The notes: generated by a model not told the origin, from the sequence alone. A DNA stretch of 64,000 nucleotides from WRMS01 sp038562165 (GCA_038562165.1 JBCFAO010000011.1:29236-93235); one strand, 5' to 3'. Numbered from the stretch's first letter, positions 33,801 through 41,818 are shown. Made by a program: numbers and translations.

Positions 33801-36670
33801 TCCTGCGTAGTGATGATGAGCCGGGCAGAGCGCTGCGGGAGACTATCCGGAAGAACCTTACCCTATACTTCCTGCCCATCGCCAATCCCGACGGGGCTAA
33901 TCTGTATCAGCGGCGTAATGCCCATGATCTGGACTTAAACCGCTATGCCGGCAATACTCATCCTACAGATCCCATTGAATTCTGGTGGAGATTTCCCCAG
34001 CTGCCGGATCCGGCGGAAGCCTACGTCCTTTGGAAGGTCCGCAACCAGGTTCATCCCGACAGCGAGCCGGTGAAGTTTGGTTTCAATCTCCATGACCAAA
34101 ATGAGTACACCGCAGCAGGAAGAGGAACCGGCAATTTGGCCATCATCTCCCTCCTGTCCCCGGCTATTGATGGCGGTCCCGGTAATGTAACCGGCAGTTA
34201 TGAAGAGCTGTTGCAAAAACACAGGAGAACCATCGATCAGACCAGGGCCAACGCCATGTCTGTGATCACCGGTATGAACAGGATGCTGCAGGAAGTCATT
34301 CCCGATCAGGTAGGCCGCTATGGCGACGACTTTGGCCGGAAATATTTCGGCGATTCCTTCACCGCGGAAGGCACCAGCGTCATCCTGATCGAAAGCGGCG
34401 GCTCCGTCAATGACGAGGAAAAGCTGCTCCATCGCAAGCTGAACTTCATGGCGATTTTGCGGGGCTTGATGGAAATGGCCACCGGCAATTACGAAAATTA
34501 CTATGAACCAAAGGAAAGAGAAAGATACCAAGTATCAGACTTAGCCGAATATTTCCATATGCCTGATTGCATGAGCGATCCCCATGCGGATCTGGCTCTT
34601 CAAGATGTAAAGATTCAAGGACAATCCGGCACTTACAATATGTTGATCCGCCGCAATGTGACTCTGGACGGACAAGGTTATGTTTTTGCCAACGATCTCA
34701 AGGCCAACGGATACCGGGATATCGATTGGTATGCCCGAGGCCATATTTACCGGGCAGCGTTGAGTACAGATGCTACGTTGTTTGGCAACGAGAAATTTAA
34801 TGCCGGCCTTAGGAACCTGACGGCAGTACCGGGAAAAGTCTCGGATACCGTATATAAAACTATGGCGGAGATCACCTTGGCCAAGGCTATCGCCCATCTG
34901 CAAGCCGGAGAAATTGCCGTGCGGGTGCAGAATATGCCTGAGGATATCCGGGATTGTATCCATGGTCTGCCCTTGGTGATCATCGGGCCTAATGTTCCCG
35001 CAGCAAGGATCGAGGCGCTGCATTTACCGACTAGTGATGGCGATTTCTCGACTACTGCTACCGGCAGTGCCGGTAACACCGGCACCGCCTTGCTGGAGGG
35101 CAACCCGGCTAACTTCTTCCTGGTAGATGGCAGCGGTACCAGAACCCATGCCGTGATCAACGGTTATCTCGTCAGCGCGGCTGACGGCAAGCCGGTTTGG
35201 GATCCTGAGTCAAGACCTGCCGACCAGCTGCCGAAATTAGAGGCTGGACCCTTGAACATGAAGAACTTTGCTTACTTCGGCGAAGTACCGGACATCCACC
35301 TGCGCTTCAGGCAGACGGTGGAAAATACAAAATTATTAGGCCCCGAAGACAAGCCCGCCGGTGGCTTGAGCTTTGCCAGCATGCAGACCCAGAAGCATGT
35401 CCGCATTGCCGAGATGCCCGCGGGGCAATCCAGAGTCCTGTATCTGGATCCCGGTGATGTGGCTAGCGGCGATGGCGCCACTTCCGTATCGGCGCGCAGC
35501 CGCAATACCAATTATGCCACGGTGAAACTGGCCGATTCTGCCAACAAAAGTGAGCGTACTGCTGTGCCCAATGCGACACGAAATTGGCAGGAACTGACCA
35601 TTACCGGCCTCAGAACAGGCACCACGGAAGTGGAAGTGATCTGGGCCGGCGGCCTGCGGGATGGTCAAACGGACATTATTACCGTCACCGTCAATCCCGG
35701 TAAAGTTCCGCCGCCTTCCGATTCTGATAGCGGCGGCAGCGGATCAACCGTGAGCCAGCCTACCAATGTGCTCAGCGGGGAAAGAACAAAGGAGTTGATT
35801 GAGAATCTTCTGAAAGAGGGTAAACCTATCCTGCTGAATTTGAGCGCCCAGGATAAAGGTGTTCAGATCTCCGGAGCAGTGCTGAAAGCATTGGCTGCCC
35901 AAGGCAAACCTCTGCAGCTACAAAAAGATGGAGCCCGGATAATCCTGACGCCGGAAATGCTTGCTAATCTCAATCTGACGGATTCGGATGTTACCGAACT
36001 GACCATTTTGCCGGCCCGCAGCGAGATTGCTTCCGCTGCCTGGACCCAACTGGATAGTGCCAACGCTTCCTTGCTGAATACAATCTTCAATGTAGAGCTA
36101 AGGATCAACGGCGAGGCCAGGACCCGCTTTGCTTCACCCATCTTGTGGGAGGTGGATTTAAGCAACGTTAGCTTAACGGCGGCTCAGATTGGGAGGCTCA
36201 ATGGCATGCGCTTCCTGAATGACCAATTCTATCGCCATCTGGGCGGCAGCCTGTCAGAAGGTATCTTCCGCTTTGAAACCAACGGGCTCAGTATCTATGG
36301 TGTGATGATTTCCGATAAAGCCGTGGAAATTGTGACCGCCATTGGCCAAGCTGGTTATACGGTTAACGGGCAAGCCAGGACTAGTGATGTAGCCCCAGTG
36401 ATCGTCAATGATTTCACCATGGTGCCCTTGCGGTTTGTTTCCGAAGCTATGGGTGCCGTAGTGACTTGGGATGGCGCTAATCAGACCGTAGGGCTTCAAT
36501 TTGAAGACAAGACCCATGTTCTGACTATCGGCCAGAAGGCAGGAGAAATGGCTATTGCCCCCACAATCATCAATAACCGCACAATGGTGCCTTTACGCTA
36601 CCTAGGCGATTTGATGGATTTGAAAGTGACCTGGAATCCTGCCAATTCCACCGTAACGCTAAAGAAGTAA
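30866..36670 (+). CDS. giant secreted protein with two M14 carboxypeptidase domains and a C-terminal CuAO-N-type repeat region
   Basis: A 1934-residue exported protein. A signal peptide (residues 1-25, ending PAAAA) is followed by two copies of a ~750-residue block. Each starts with a zinc carboxypeptidase M14 domain. In the first: H124 and E127 of HGNE, NR in LDINRY, the third zinc histidine in FNLHDQ, and the general base E345 in ILIESAGY. In the second: H963 and E966, LDLNRY, FNLHDQ and E1176. All zinc and catalytic residues are present in both. Each block ends in a beta-rich, bacterial-Ig-like segment (ITGVKPGTTKVEV; ITGLRTGTTEVEV). After a Ser/Gly linker, a ~200-residue region of unknown type leads to two copper-amine-oxidase N-domain-like repeats (MVPLRFVSEAMGA; MVPLRYLGDLMDL) often found on clostridial surface proteins. 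Confidence 0.9.
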   Translation: MRKRVSLALILMLLFSLIPPMPAAAADGAAIQNEVAIMELPGAKELIDLYEHYLKAANTYNKLDYAELDVRAFRHDTMEPLILQWADHEDFEVEVVGRSTNGLPIYLISYGHGATPVFLWSQMHGNEASATRALFTLFEFLADDGGQNDELRQTIKENLALYFIPMVNPDGANIYQRRNANDLDINRYAGDTRPTSVSDSDFDDWPDDFEDLPDPVEAEILWEVRNRVHPNAKDVKFGFNLHDQGEYTAVGSGGEKLATLSFLAPAIDGGAGNLTGTYEEQIEKQKVRTIDQTRADAMAVITGINEMLQEEEGIPGQVGRYGDDFGERYFGDTFTMAGTSVILIESAGYANDEEKQTQRQLNFMAILRGLAEMATGNYENYYEKRQPGESYTVPDFEKYFKIPDCGNASHAELALNGVKIEGQGDQAYNMLIRRNVSLDTQGFVYANDLDPDTNEYPDIDWYARGHIYRVEQTSTPSPFGNEQFYADGRYTAVPGREAAPEYFYGNPSNPSATQYLYGYTYDKIGDIKPEDALAHLRNGEIVVRVKEVPQDIREQIHNLPLLILGPNLPADRITELDLTKEGSAGSTPLSTTAPAYFFLKDSSGILKYAVVNGYLFDIENFKTVSSNGIPLKMKNFAYFGEVPDIHMRFWNPIAIGASYNGVPYPDGGRVRNTMQLHKHFRIAEMMEGDSKTLLLDPGDTSNVGGGSQVNDGANSVEATSQDTSIATVKVTACTPAFKNELEPMPNPERDWQELKITGVKPGTTKVEVRWTGGLRHGKTDIITVTVTPKAGPEDNELLAINRPQPLTIAAGLAKDDFEKLLPKANLITLYGNVLADVEWDLKEYSPSKVDPSLTITGTIDLTGYKNRRPPTNEIEIQVNLKATASNLPDAKELEDLYRHYYLDNKDLDVRAFRHDVIVPLMLDLAKDDDFEIKEVGRSTNGLPMYLLKYGDGKIPVFAWSQMHGNEASATRGLFTLFEFLRSDDEPGRALRETIRKNLTLYFLPIANPDGANLYQRRNAHDLDLNRYAGNTHPTDPIEFWWRFPQLPDPAEAYVLWKVRNQVHPDSEPVKFGFNLHDQNEYTAAGRGTGNLAIISLLSPAIDGGPGNVTGSYEELLQKHRRTIDQTRANAMSVITGMNRMLQEVIPDQVGRYGDDFGRKYFGDSFTAEGTSVILIESGGSVNDEEKLLHRKLNFMAILRGLMEMATGNYENYYEPKERERYQVSDLAEYFHMPDCMSDPHADLALQDVKIQGQSGTYNMLIRRNVTLDGQGYVFANDLKANGYRDIDWYARGHIYRAALSTDATLFGNEKFNAGLRNLTAVPGKVSDTVYKTMAEITLAKAIAHLQAGEIAVRVQNMPEDIRDCIHGLPLVIIGPNVPAARIEALHLPTSDGDFSTTATGSAGNTGTALLEGNPANFFLVDGSGTRTHAVINGYLVSAADGKPVWDPESRPADQLPKLEAGPLNMKNFAYFGEVPDIHLRFRQTVENTKLLGPEDKPAGGLSFASMQTQKHVRIAEMPAGQSRVLYLDPGDVASGDGATSVSARSRNTNYATVKLADSANKSERTAVPNATRNWQELTITGLRTGTTEVEVIWAGGLRDGQTDIITVTVNPGKVPPPSDSDSGGSGSTVSQPTNVLSGERTKELIENLLKEGKPILLNLSAQDKGVQISGAVLKALAAQGKPLQLQKDGARIILTPEMLANLNLTDSDVTELTILPARSEIASAAWTQLDSANASLLNTIFNVELRINGEARTRFASPILWEVDLSNVSLTAAQIGRLNGMRFLNDQFYRHLGGSLSEGIFRFETNGLSIYGVMISDKAVEIVTAIGQAGYTVNGQARTSDVAPVIVNDFTMVPLRFVSEAMGAVVTWDGANQTVGLQFEDKTHVLTIGQKAGEMAIAPTIINNRTMVPLRYLGDLMDLKVTWNPANSTVTLKK

Positions 36671-36721
36671 TCAACCATATAAGGCAGATCCTTTGTACAT
36701 CATTTGAGAAGTAATACGTTA

Positions 36722-36775
36722 CCCCCAGATAGGACAGTGAAATAAAAAAGACTGGCTTATCTGGGGGCTGTTTTA
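36722..36775 (+). terminator. rho-independent terminator after the secreted carboxypeptidase gene
   Basis: CCCCCAGATA (36722-36731) pairs with TATCTGGGGG (36758-36767) over 10 bases, with weak inner pairing, and is followed by CTGTTTT. Confidence 0.7.
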
Positions 36776-36839
36776 AAAGGCTGCGGGCAGAGAGGTTGTG
36801 CTGGAATTAGAAGTTGCACTGGAATCAGGGTTAGCTTAG

Positions 36840-36989
36840 TTTAACTGCACAAAAAACGAGGTAGTGCATTAAACAAAAGGCGTTTATACAAAATTCAGGA
36901 TTACCATACAATGTATGCACATATCCACCCAAAAACCTGCATATATTGCGGCGATTTTGCTGCACAACCTCAAATTTTGAGCGGTTAGC
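36840..36989. repeat. dispersed repeat locus 3, degenerate
   Basis: One forward-like copy near 36840-36863 (TTAACTGCACAAAAAACGAG) and reverse-like copies at 36931-36950 and 36964-36989 (the latter ends TTTTGAGCGGTTAGC). They share the CTAACTGnnCAAAA and AGGTT cores with loci 1 and 2 but have drifted, and their spacing is 32 bases, not 40-41. Confidence 0.5.
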
Positions 36990-37061
36990 CGTTGTTTCCC
37001 GGCTTTCCGGCAAAGCTTCCCGGCAAAGCTGTAACTGGCTCTTTTGTTGCCGGCAATTATT

Positions 37062-37070
37062 TGCTATAAT
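37062..37070 (+). promoter_or_regulatory. extended -10 promoter of dapF
   Basis: TGC-TATAAT at 37062-37070 gives a TGn extended -10 about 37 bases before the dapF start. TTTTGT lies 17 bases upstream as a weak -35. Confidence 0.5.
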
Positions 37071-37106
37071 AAGCTAATTGAATACATAGTGAGAGGATTG
37101 GTGCCC

Positions 37107-37979
37107 ATGATCCAGTTTGCCAAACTCCATGGGGCAGGCAATGATTTTTCTTTATTTGACGGGATAAACCAGGAGCTGCCGGATTACAGCGCTTTGGCCA
37201 AAGTTGTTTGTGACCGTCACTTTGGCGTCGGCGGCGACGGTATCATGGTAGCATTGCCAAGCCAGGTTGCCGACATCAAGATGGTCTATTATAATTCCGA
37301 TGGCTCCAAGGGCGAAATGTGCGGCAACGGCAGCCGTTGCTTTGCCAAATTTGTGTACGAAAAGGGCTTGGTAGATAAGCCTGTGTTTGATGTGGAGACT
37401 GCCGACGGCACAAAGACCATTAAGCTGCAGTTGGATCAACAGGGCAAGGTAGATACGATTACGGTAGCCATCGGCCGGCCTCAGTTTGACAGCAAAAAAG
37501 TGCCCACAATCCTGCTGGGGGATCCGGTAATGCTGGAGCCTCTGGAAGTTAGCGGCCAGTTGCTGATGGTGACGGTTATGCGGCTGGGAGTACCCCATTG
37601 CGTAATTGTGGTGGATGATCTGGATAATTTCGATATAGATGATTTAGGCAGCCAGATGGAGTGGCATCCGGCATTTCCCGAGGGAATGAATATTAATTTC
37701 ATTCAGGTAATGAGCCGCAGCCATATTAAAATTAAAACCTGGGAGCGGGGAGCTCATCATACCTTGGCTTGCGGTACCGGCAGCTGCGCTTCCGTGGTAG
37801 CCGGCAATCTCCTGGGCCTTCTTGATCCTCAGGTTCAGGTGACGGCGGAAGGCGGTATCTTGCAGATCAGCGTCAGTCCCGAATATGACGTAATCATGGA
37901 AGGCAAGGCCGAGTTTATCTGCGAAGGCGAATACAGCCCTTGGATCATGGCGCAGATAGAGAAGGCTCAGCAGAAATAA
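37107..37979 (+). CDS. dapF: diaminopimelate epimerase
   Basis: DapF interconverts LL- and meso-diaminopimelate by a two-base mechanism with a pair of cysteines. Both are visible in this 290-residue protein: C72 in MCGNGSRC and C222 in ACGTGSCAS. The start MIQFAKLHGAGNDF is canonical; ATG 37107 has GAGAGG about 11 bases upstream, and upstream in-frame codons fall in the promoter. Having dapF as well as ddh suggests that either two routes to meso-DAP exist, or Ddh has another role. A strong terminator follows. Confidence 0.96.
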   Translation: MIQFAKLHGAGNDFSLFDGINQELPDYSALAKVVCDRHFGVGGDGIMVALPSQVADIKMVYYNSDGSKGEMCGNGSRCFAKFVYEKGLVDKPVFDVETADGTKTIKLQLDQQGKVDTITVAIGRPQFDSKKVPTILLGDPVMLEPLEVSGQLLMVTVMRLGVPHCVIVVDDLDNFDIDDLGSQMEWHPAFPEGMNINFIQVMSRSHIKIKTWERGAHHTLACGTGSCASVVAGNLLGLLDPQVQVTAEGGILQISVSPEYDVIMEGKAEFICEGEYSPWIMAQIEKAQQK

Positions 37980-38057
37980 GCAGGCCTGCAAAAGACAGGC
38001 GCAGAGTATAGGAAGAGCATAAGAAGGCATAGAAGAAAGGGGTCTTTGGTGGCGGAT

Positions 38058-38084
38058 AGGCCTTCTGCCGAAGGCCTCTTTTTG
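38058..38084 (+). terminator. rho-independent terminator after dapF
   Basis: An 8-bp perfect stem AGGCCTTC / GAAGGCCT (38058-38077) with a TGCC loop is followed by CTTTTT. Confidence 0.8.
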
Positions 38085-38113
38085 CTATAAAGGCAGAGGG
38101 AAGGAGCAGGGAT

Positions 38114-39136
38114 ATGAGGTATATTGATCTAAGAAGCGATACGGTGACCCAGCCAACCCGGGAGATGCGGGAGGCCATGTATAATGCGGTGGTGGGCGAT
38201 GATGTATATGGGGATGACCCTACGGTAAACCGGCTGGAGAAACTGGCGGCAGATATGCTGGGCAAAGAGGCGGCCTTGTTTCTGCCCTCGGGTACCATGG
38301 CCAATCAGATAGGCGTAATGTGCCATACCAGCCGGGGAGATGAGGTGATCCTCAGCGGGGACTGCCATATTTTCATTCACGAGGTGGGAGCGGTAGCGGT
38401 ATTGTCCGGCGCCAATCTAAGACCTTTGTCTTTTCCCCGGGGAATATATGATCCGGTTATGATCGAGAACGCTATTCGCCCGGCGGATATCCATCAGCCC
38501 CGGACGGCCCTTATTTGCCTGGAGAATGCCTTGGGCAACGGCAGAGTCGTTCCCGTAGAGATAATGGCGGCAGTTTATAACCTGGCAAGGCAGAAGGGTA
38601 TTGCTGTTCATCTTGATGGGGCCCGGCTGTTTAACGCAGCAATTGCCCTGGGCGTTGACGTCAGGGAAATCAGCAAAAACTGCGATACCTTGTCTTGCTG
38701 CTTGTCAAAAGGGCTGGCTGCCCCGGTAGGCTCTCTGCTGGCCGGCGATGCAGCGACGATAGAAAGAGCCAGAAAATACCGTAAAATGCTGGGGGGCGGT
38801 ATGCGCCAATGCGGTGTTTTGGCAGCTGCCGGTATCATCGCTTTAGAAGAAATGGTCAAGAGATTGCCGGAGGATCATGACAATGCCAAATATCTGGCCA
38901 AGAGGCTGGCTGAATTGGCAGGAGTTGAAATGGAGGAAGACTCCCCGCAAATCAATATGGTGTTTTTCAAGCTGCACCGCTCCCCTGAGCTTATCGAAAC
39001 CCTGCCGGCAAAAATGCTGGAAAAGGGCATTAAAATCAATGAGGCCGGCCAGCGGGGCTTTCGTTTGGTGACCTCCAATGAAGTGTGCCGGGAGGATATC
39101 GATTATGTCATAGACATTTTAAAAGAGATATGCTGA
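38114..39136 (+). CDS. ltaE: low-specificity L-threonine aldolase
   Basis: This PLP enzyme cleaves L-threonine and allo-threonine to glycine and acetaldehyde. The 340-residue length is normal. The N-terminal IDLRSDTVTQPT and the GDDVYGDDPTVNRLE block are diagnostic, and the PLP-binding lysine is K199 in CLSKGLAAPVGS. HLDGARLFNA near residue 165 supplies the aspartate that holds the cofactor nitrogen. AAGGAG lies eight bases before ATG 38114. It stands alone between the dapF terminator and the V4R gene. Confidence 0.95.
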   Translation: MRYIDLRSDTVTQPTREMREAMYNAVVGDDVYGDDPTVNRLEKLAADMLGKEAALFLPSGTMANQIGVMCHTSRGDEVILSGDCHIFIHEVGAVAVLSGANLRPLSFPRGIYDPVMIENAIRPADIHQPRTALICLENALGNGRVVPVEIMAAVYNLARQKGIAVHLDGARLFNAAIALGVDVREISKNCDTLSCCLSKGLAAPVGSLLAGDAATIERARKYRKMLGGGMRQCGVLAAAGIIALEEMVKRLPEDHDNAKYLAKRLAELAGVEMEEDSPQINMVFFKLHRSPELIETLPAKMLEKGIKINEAGQRGFRLVTSNEVCREDIDYVIDILKEIC

Positions 39137-39164
39137 TTTTTTTACGATGAGAGGGTGATCTGAT

Positions 39165-39722
39165 GTGACAACCATACAAAGGCAGGAGCACAATCACAAT
39201 ACTTTTGCTTGGGAAAAGAGCCTGGGGAATATAAAAAAAGGCCGGGAAACCCTGGGGGAAGAAATGCCGGTGCTGGTTTACCGCCTGATGCAGTATACCA
39301 TGCTGGATGTGCTGAGCAAGGCTTACGGCAATGAAAAGGCCAACAACCATTTCCGCCAGGCCGGCTATCTGGCAGGGCGCGAATTTGCAGGGCACGTACT
39401 GGACTTAACGGTTGACTTTAATACCTTTATCGCCAGCCTGCAAAAGACCTTGAAAGAATTAAAAATCGGTATTTTGCGCATGGAAGATATTAATGAGATG
39501 ACGGGCGAGATGGTGCTTACCGTAGCCGAGGATCTGGATTGCAGCGGCTTGCCTATTACCGATGAAACGGTTTGTTATTATGATGAAGGATTTATTGCCG
39601 GTATTCTCGAGGCCTATACCGGCAAAAGGTATGATGTGCGGGAAATTGACTGCTGGGCCAATGGCGACAGAGTCTGCCGCTTCCAGGCTACACTCAGTGA
39701 CGAAGACCCCCAAACCCCCTAA
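39165..39722 (+). CDS. V4R (4-vinyl reductase-type) domain protein
   Basis: A 185-residue protein with a C-terminal V4R domain, a small-molecule-binding fold found in 4-vinyl reductases, archaeal regulators and Bacillota sensor proteins. The conserved end is YDEGFIAGILEAYTGKRYDVREIDCWANGDRVCRF, with the two cysteines typical of the family. The N-terminal part (GEEMPVLVYRLMQYTMLDVL, YLAGREFAGHVL) matches the leading portion of stand-alone V4R proteins. The start is GTG 39165 with GAGAGGGTGA upstream. It probably senses a ligand; the ligand is unknown. It precedes the DUF3793 promoter by about 40 bases. Confidence 0.8.
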   Translation: MTTIQRQEHNHNTFAWEKSLGNIKKGRETLGEEMPVLVYRLMQYTMLDVLSKAYGNEKANNHFRQAGYLAGREFAGHVLDLTVDFNTFIASLQKTLKELKIGILRMEDINEMTGEMVLTVAEDLDCSGLPITDETVCYYDEGFIAGILEAYTGKRYDVREIDCWANGDRVCRFQATLSDEDPQTP

Positions 39723-39764
39723 GAATGCCTGAAAAGACGATCAAAAAAAATTAAGGATTTTGAC

Positions 39765-39793
39765 TTGACAATTCACAGCGGAACATTTATACT
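39765..39793 (+). promoter_or_regulatory. sigma-A promoter of the DUF3793-flavodoxin operon
   Basis: Consensus TTGACA (39765-39770), a 17-base spacer and TATACT (39788-39793). The start would be near 39800, directly beside a palindromic operator. The leader is about 210 bases. Confidence 0.8.
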
Positions 39794-39803
39794 ACTAACA
39801 GAT

Positions 39804-39821
39804 GGTTAGCCAATGCTAACC
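39804..39821. promoter_or_regulatory. palindromic operator GGTTAGC-N4-GCTAACC
   Basis: A perfect 7-base inverted repeat with a CAAT spacer, placed at the expected transcription start of the DUF3793-flavodoxin promoter. It is the best member of a motif found at four other promoter positions in this window. Confidence 0.7.
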
Positions 39822-39871
39822 GAAAACCAAAAGCTGAAAACTAAAGGGTAAACATATTTTTTTAAGCCATG

Positions 39872-39887
39872 GTTAGCTATAGCTAAC
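39872..39887. promoter_or_regulatory. second palindromic operator GTTAGC-TATA-GCTAAC
   Basis: A perfect 16-bp palindrome 68 bases after the first operator, in the leader of the same operon. A further CTAACC half-site follows at about 39893. Confidence 0.65.
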
Positions 39888-40008
39888 TTAAACTAACCAG
39901 AAGAAAAGGAACCTATATAATCTTTAATAGAATTAGCCGGCAATTCATTCGGACGAGTATTTTGTAACAACTTTTTAAGGTTACAGAGTACCAGAGGAGG
40001 AAAGCAGC

Positions 40009-40557
40009 TTGAACCGGAATTTTGAAACGCTTTTAGCTCATCACTGCGCTCCGCTTTTGTTTTGCAAGAAGCCGGCTGCGCTGCTGGCAGAAAAGAATCT
40101 GCCGAAAAAATGTCCCTGGCGGTTGCTGCGGCAAAAGGGGTTCCATATCTTTCGCTTACAGTGGCGGGGCCAAACACCCTTAACTCTTATTTACCATCCT
40201 GATATGCTTAGTACCACTTTGTCTCATAAGCGGGCCCGCCGGGCTCTTCAAGAGATGGGCTATCCTGTAGAAAGCAGTTGGCGGGATATGTTGAGTTTTT
40301 TGCGCCGGCGCTTTTATGAGTCTAAGGATTTTCCCCATGAAATCGGCTTCTTTCTGGGTTATCCGCCGGAGGACGTCATCGGTTTTATGGAATGCCGGGA
40401 GGATTGCAAACTCTGCGGCCAATGGAAGGTTTTTGGCGATGTGGAGGAAGCTGAAGCTTTGTTTGCCGAGTACGCCCGTTGCCGCAGGACACTACTCCGC
40501 CATATTGAGAACGGCGGCAGCATTTTTACAGAGGATCTGCCTGCTTTGGCAGGTTGA
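40009..40557 (+). CDS. DUF3793 family protein
   Basis: A 182-residue soluble protein of DUF3793, a clostridial family usually found next to flavodoxin or iron-uptake genes. Conserved blocks are HHCAPLLFCKKPAAL at the N-terminus, FPHEIGFFLGYPPEDV near residue 110 and the CKLCGQWKVFGD cysteine pair near 130. The start is TTG 40009, with GAGGAGG eight bases upstream. No enzyme activity is known; its place next to flavodoxin and its operator suggest a role when iron is short. It lies 55 bases before the flavodoxin gene. Confidence 0.85.
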   Translation: MNRNFETLLAHHCAPLLFCKKPAALLAEKNLPKKCPWRLLRQKGFHIFRLQWRGQTPLTLIYHPDMLSTTLSHKRARRALQEMGYPVESSWRDMLSFLRRRFYESKDFPHEIGFFLGYPPEDVIGFMECREDCKLCGQWKVFGDVEEAEALFAEYARCRRTLLRHIENGGSIFTEDLPALAG

Positions 40558-40612
40558 AGAATAAAAGGTATGAATAAAAAAGCAAGCATACAAATACGAG
40601 GAGGAGATTTTG

Positions 40613-41029
40613 ATGACTACTGCAATTGTTTTTTGGAGCGGTACAGGTAATACGGAAGCTATGGCAAAAGGAATTGAGGCCGGCCTGAAAGAAAAAGGCG
40701 CCGCCGCTGCCCTGTTTACCGTAGGAGAAATAGACGCCGGTATCCTTGATCAATATGAAAAATTCGCTTTCGGCTGCCCCAGTATGGGGGCGGAGGAACT
40801 GGAAGAATCAGAATTTGAACCTTTCTTTGCCGCCATTGAAAATAAGCTGGCCGGTAAAAAAGTTGCCCTGTTCGGCTCCTATGGCTGGGGCGACGGTGAA
40901 TGGATGCGTACTTGGCAAGACCGTACGAAGGCCACAGGAGCAAATGTTTACGGTGAAGGCTTTATTCAGCAGGAGGCGCCGGACGATGCTGCTTGTAAAG
41001 AGTTTGGCGCTGCCTTTGCAGAATTTTAA
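40613..41029 (+). CDS. flavodoxin
   Basis: A 138-residue short-chain flavodoxin, an FMN protein that replaces ferredoxin as a low-potential electron carrier when iron is limiting. The phosphate-binding loop WSGTGNTEAMA is at residues 9-19, and the FMN-stacking loops are GCPSMGAEELEESEF near 50-65 and GSYGWGDGEWM near 85. I chose ATG 40613; GAGGAGGAG lies seven bases upstream, and the TTG immediately before is less likely. It is the second gene of the operon with DUF3793. Confidence 0.95.
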   Translation: MTTAIVFWSGTGNTEAMAKGIEAGLKEKGAAAALFTVGEIDAGILDQYEKFAFGCPSMGAEELEESEFEPFFAAIENKLAGKKVALFGSYGWGDGEWMRTWQDRTKATGANVYGEGFIQQEAPDDAACKEFGAAFAEF

Positions 41030-41139
41030 TAGCCCCATAAAGTCCCTTTAGGTACCCCCTTAATAACTTTCTCCCTTTTAACCATCTTTACAAACCCCTT
41101 AACCCCTTATTCTCTTAACCCTTTTCACAAACCCCCTTT

Positions 41140-41176
41140 GAAAAGAAGCGGCAGCTATGGCTGACCGCTTCTTTTC
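41140..41176. terminator. bidirectional terminator between flavodoxin and the convergent XRE gene
   Basis: A 12-bp perfect stem GAAAAGAAGCGG / CCGCTTCTTTTC at 41140-41151 and 41165-41176, with a 13-base loop. T-rich tails are short on both sides. Upstream (41030-41139) is C- and T-rich sequence with repeated CCCCTTAA-like words. Confidence 0.7.
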
Positions 41177-41191
41177 ATTGTGTGCACGCTG

Positions 41192-41785
41192 TCATTTGAT
41201 GGGGAGAGAATATACCGTTAAGCCATGCTCCACACAATACAGATAGAGCTTGCCGTCGGGAATATGGGGTATGCGTACTGCGGCGCTTTGTTCCGGGTAT
41301 AGCCGGGTTAGAAAAACCTTATCGCTTTTTACATAGGCCGCAAATAAAATATAGTGATCTCTTTTCATCTCATGATCAATGGTAATAAAGTAATCCACGT
41401 CTATCATTTCCGCGGTAATGGAGGGCGTATTTTCATCCTGCCGGGGGGTAAGCTGATCGAGTTTTTTGCCGCAGCAAACGATGGAGGAACTCCCTGTGCT
41501 GACAAGTACATTTTTACATGATGGGCAGACGTAAAATCGGATTTTATTGATATTTCCTTCGTCGGGGCGGTTTAGGGCAATTTCCCCTTCCATCATTTGC
41601 GCCATATCTGCGCCTAAGATAGCCGACAACTCTGCCCACAGGGAAACGTCAGGGCATCCCAGACCGCACTCCCATTTAGATATGGTTTTGTTGCTGATAT
41701 TGAGGGCTTGCGCAATATTTTGTTGTGTCAGCCCTTTTTCTTTACGCAATTCGGCAATTAAACGGCCAATTTTGGCACAGTCCAT
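41192..41785 (-). CDS. XRE-type regulator fused to a desulfoferrodoxin-like domain
   Basis: A 197-residue protein. Residues 5-60 are an XRE helix-turn-helix (GLTQQNIAQALNISNKTISKWE). Residues 85-106 carry a cysteine-rich knuckle (C87, C90, C104, C105), comparable to the desulforedoxin domain. Residues 125-197 resemble the superoxide reductase beta fold: a DHEMKRDHY segment with H138 and H144, and YCVEHGL with C184 and H187, the cysteine and last histidine of the iron site. The first iron-binding histidine of true enzymes is not evident, so this may be a sensor rather than an enzyme. It is probably the last gene of the GIY-YIG/MoxR-VWA transcript (33-base gap). Confidence 0.75.
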   Translation of the reverse strand: MDCAKIGRLIAELRKEKGLTQQNIAQALNISNKTISKWECGLGCPDVSLWAELSAILGADMAQMMEGEIALNRPDEGNINKIRFYVCPSCKNVLVSTGSSSIVCCGKKLDQLTPRQDENTPSITAEMIDVDYFITIDHEMKRDHYILFAAYVKSDKVFLTRLYPEQSAAVRIPHIPDGKLYLYCVEHGLTVYSLPIK

Positions 41786-41818
41786 TATAGGGCCCTCCTT
41801 TCCAAAGAGTGATCTAAT

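Larger units (their letters stand above)
36671..37106. other. 436-base intergenic stretch with terminator, degenerate repeats and dapF promoter
   Basis: No gene is supported. It contains the terminator at 36722, a degenerate third locus of the dispersed repeat (36840-36990), a doubled CCGGCAAAGCT (about 37010-37030) and an extended -10 promoter for dapF. Confidence 0.75.

Noticed and set aside
39804..39821. Canonical DtxR box
   Set aside because: The half-sites match but the spacing between them is five bases longer than in the known 19-bp box, so only a related metal regulator is suggested.
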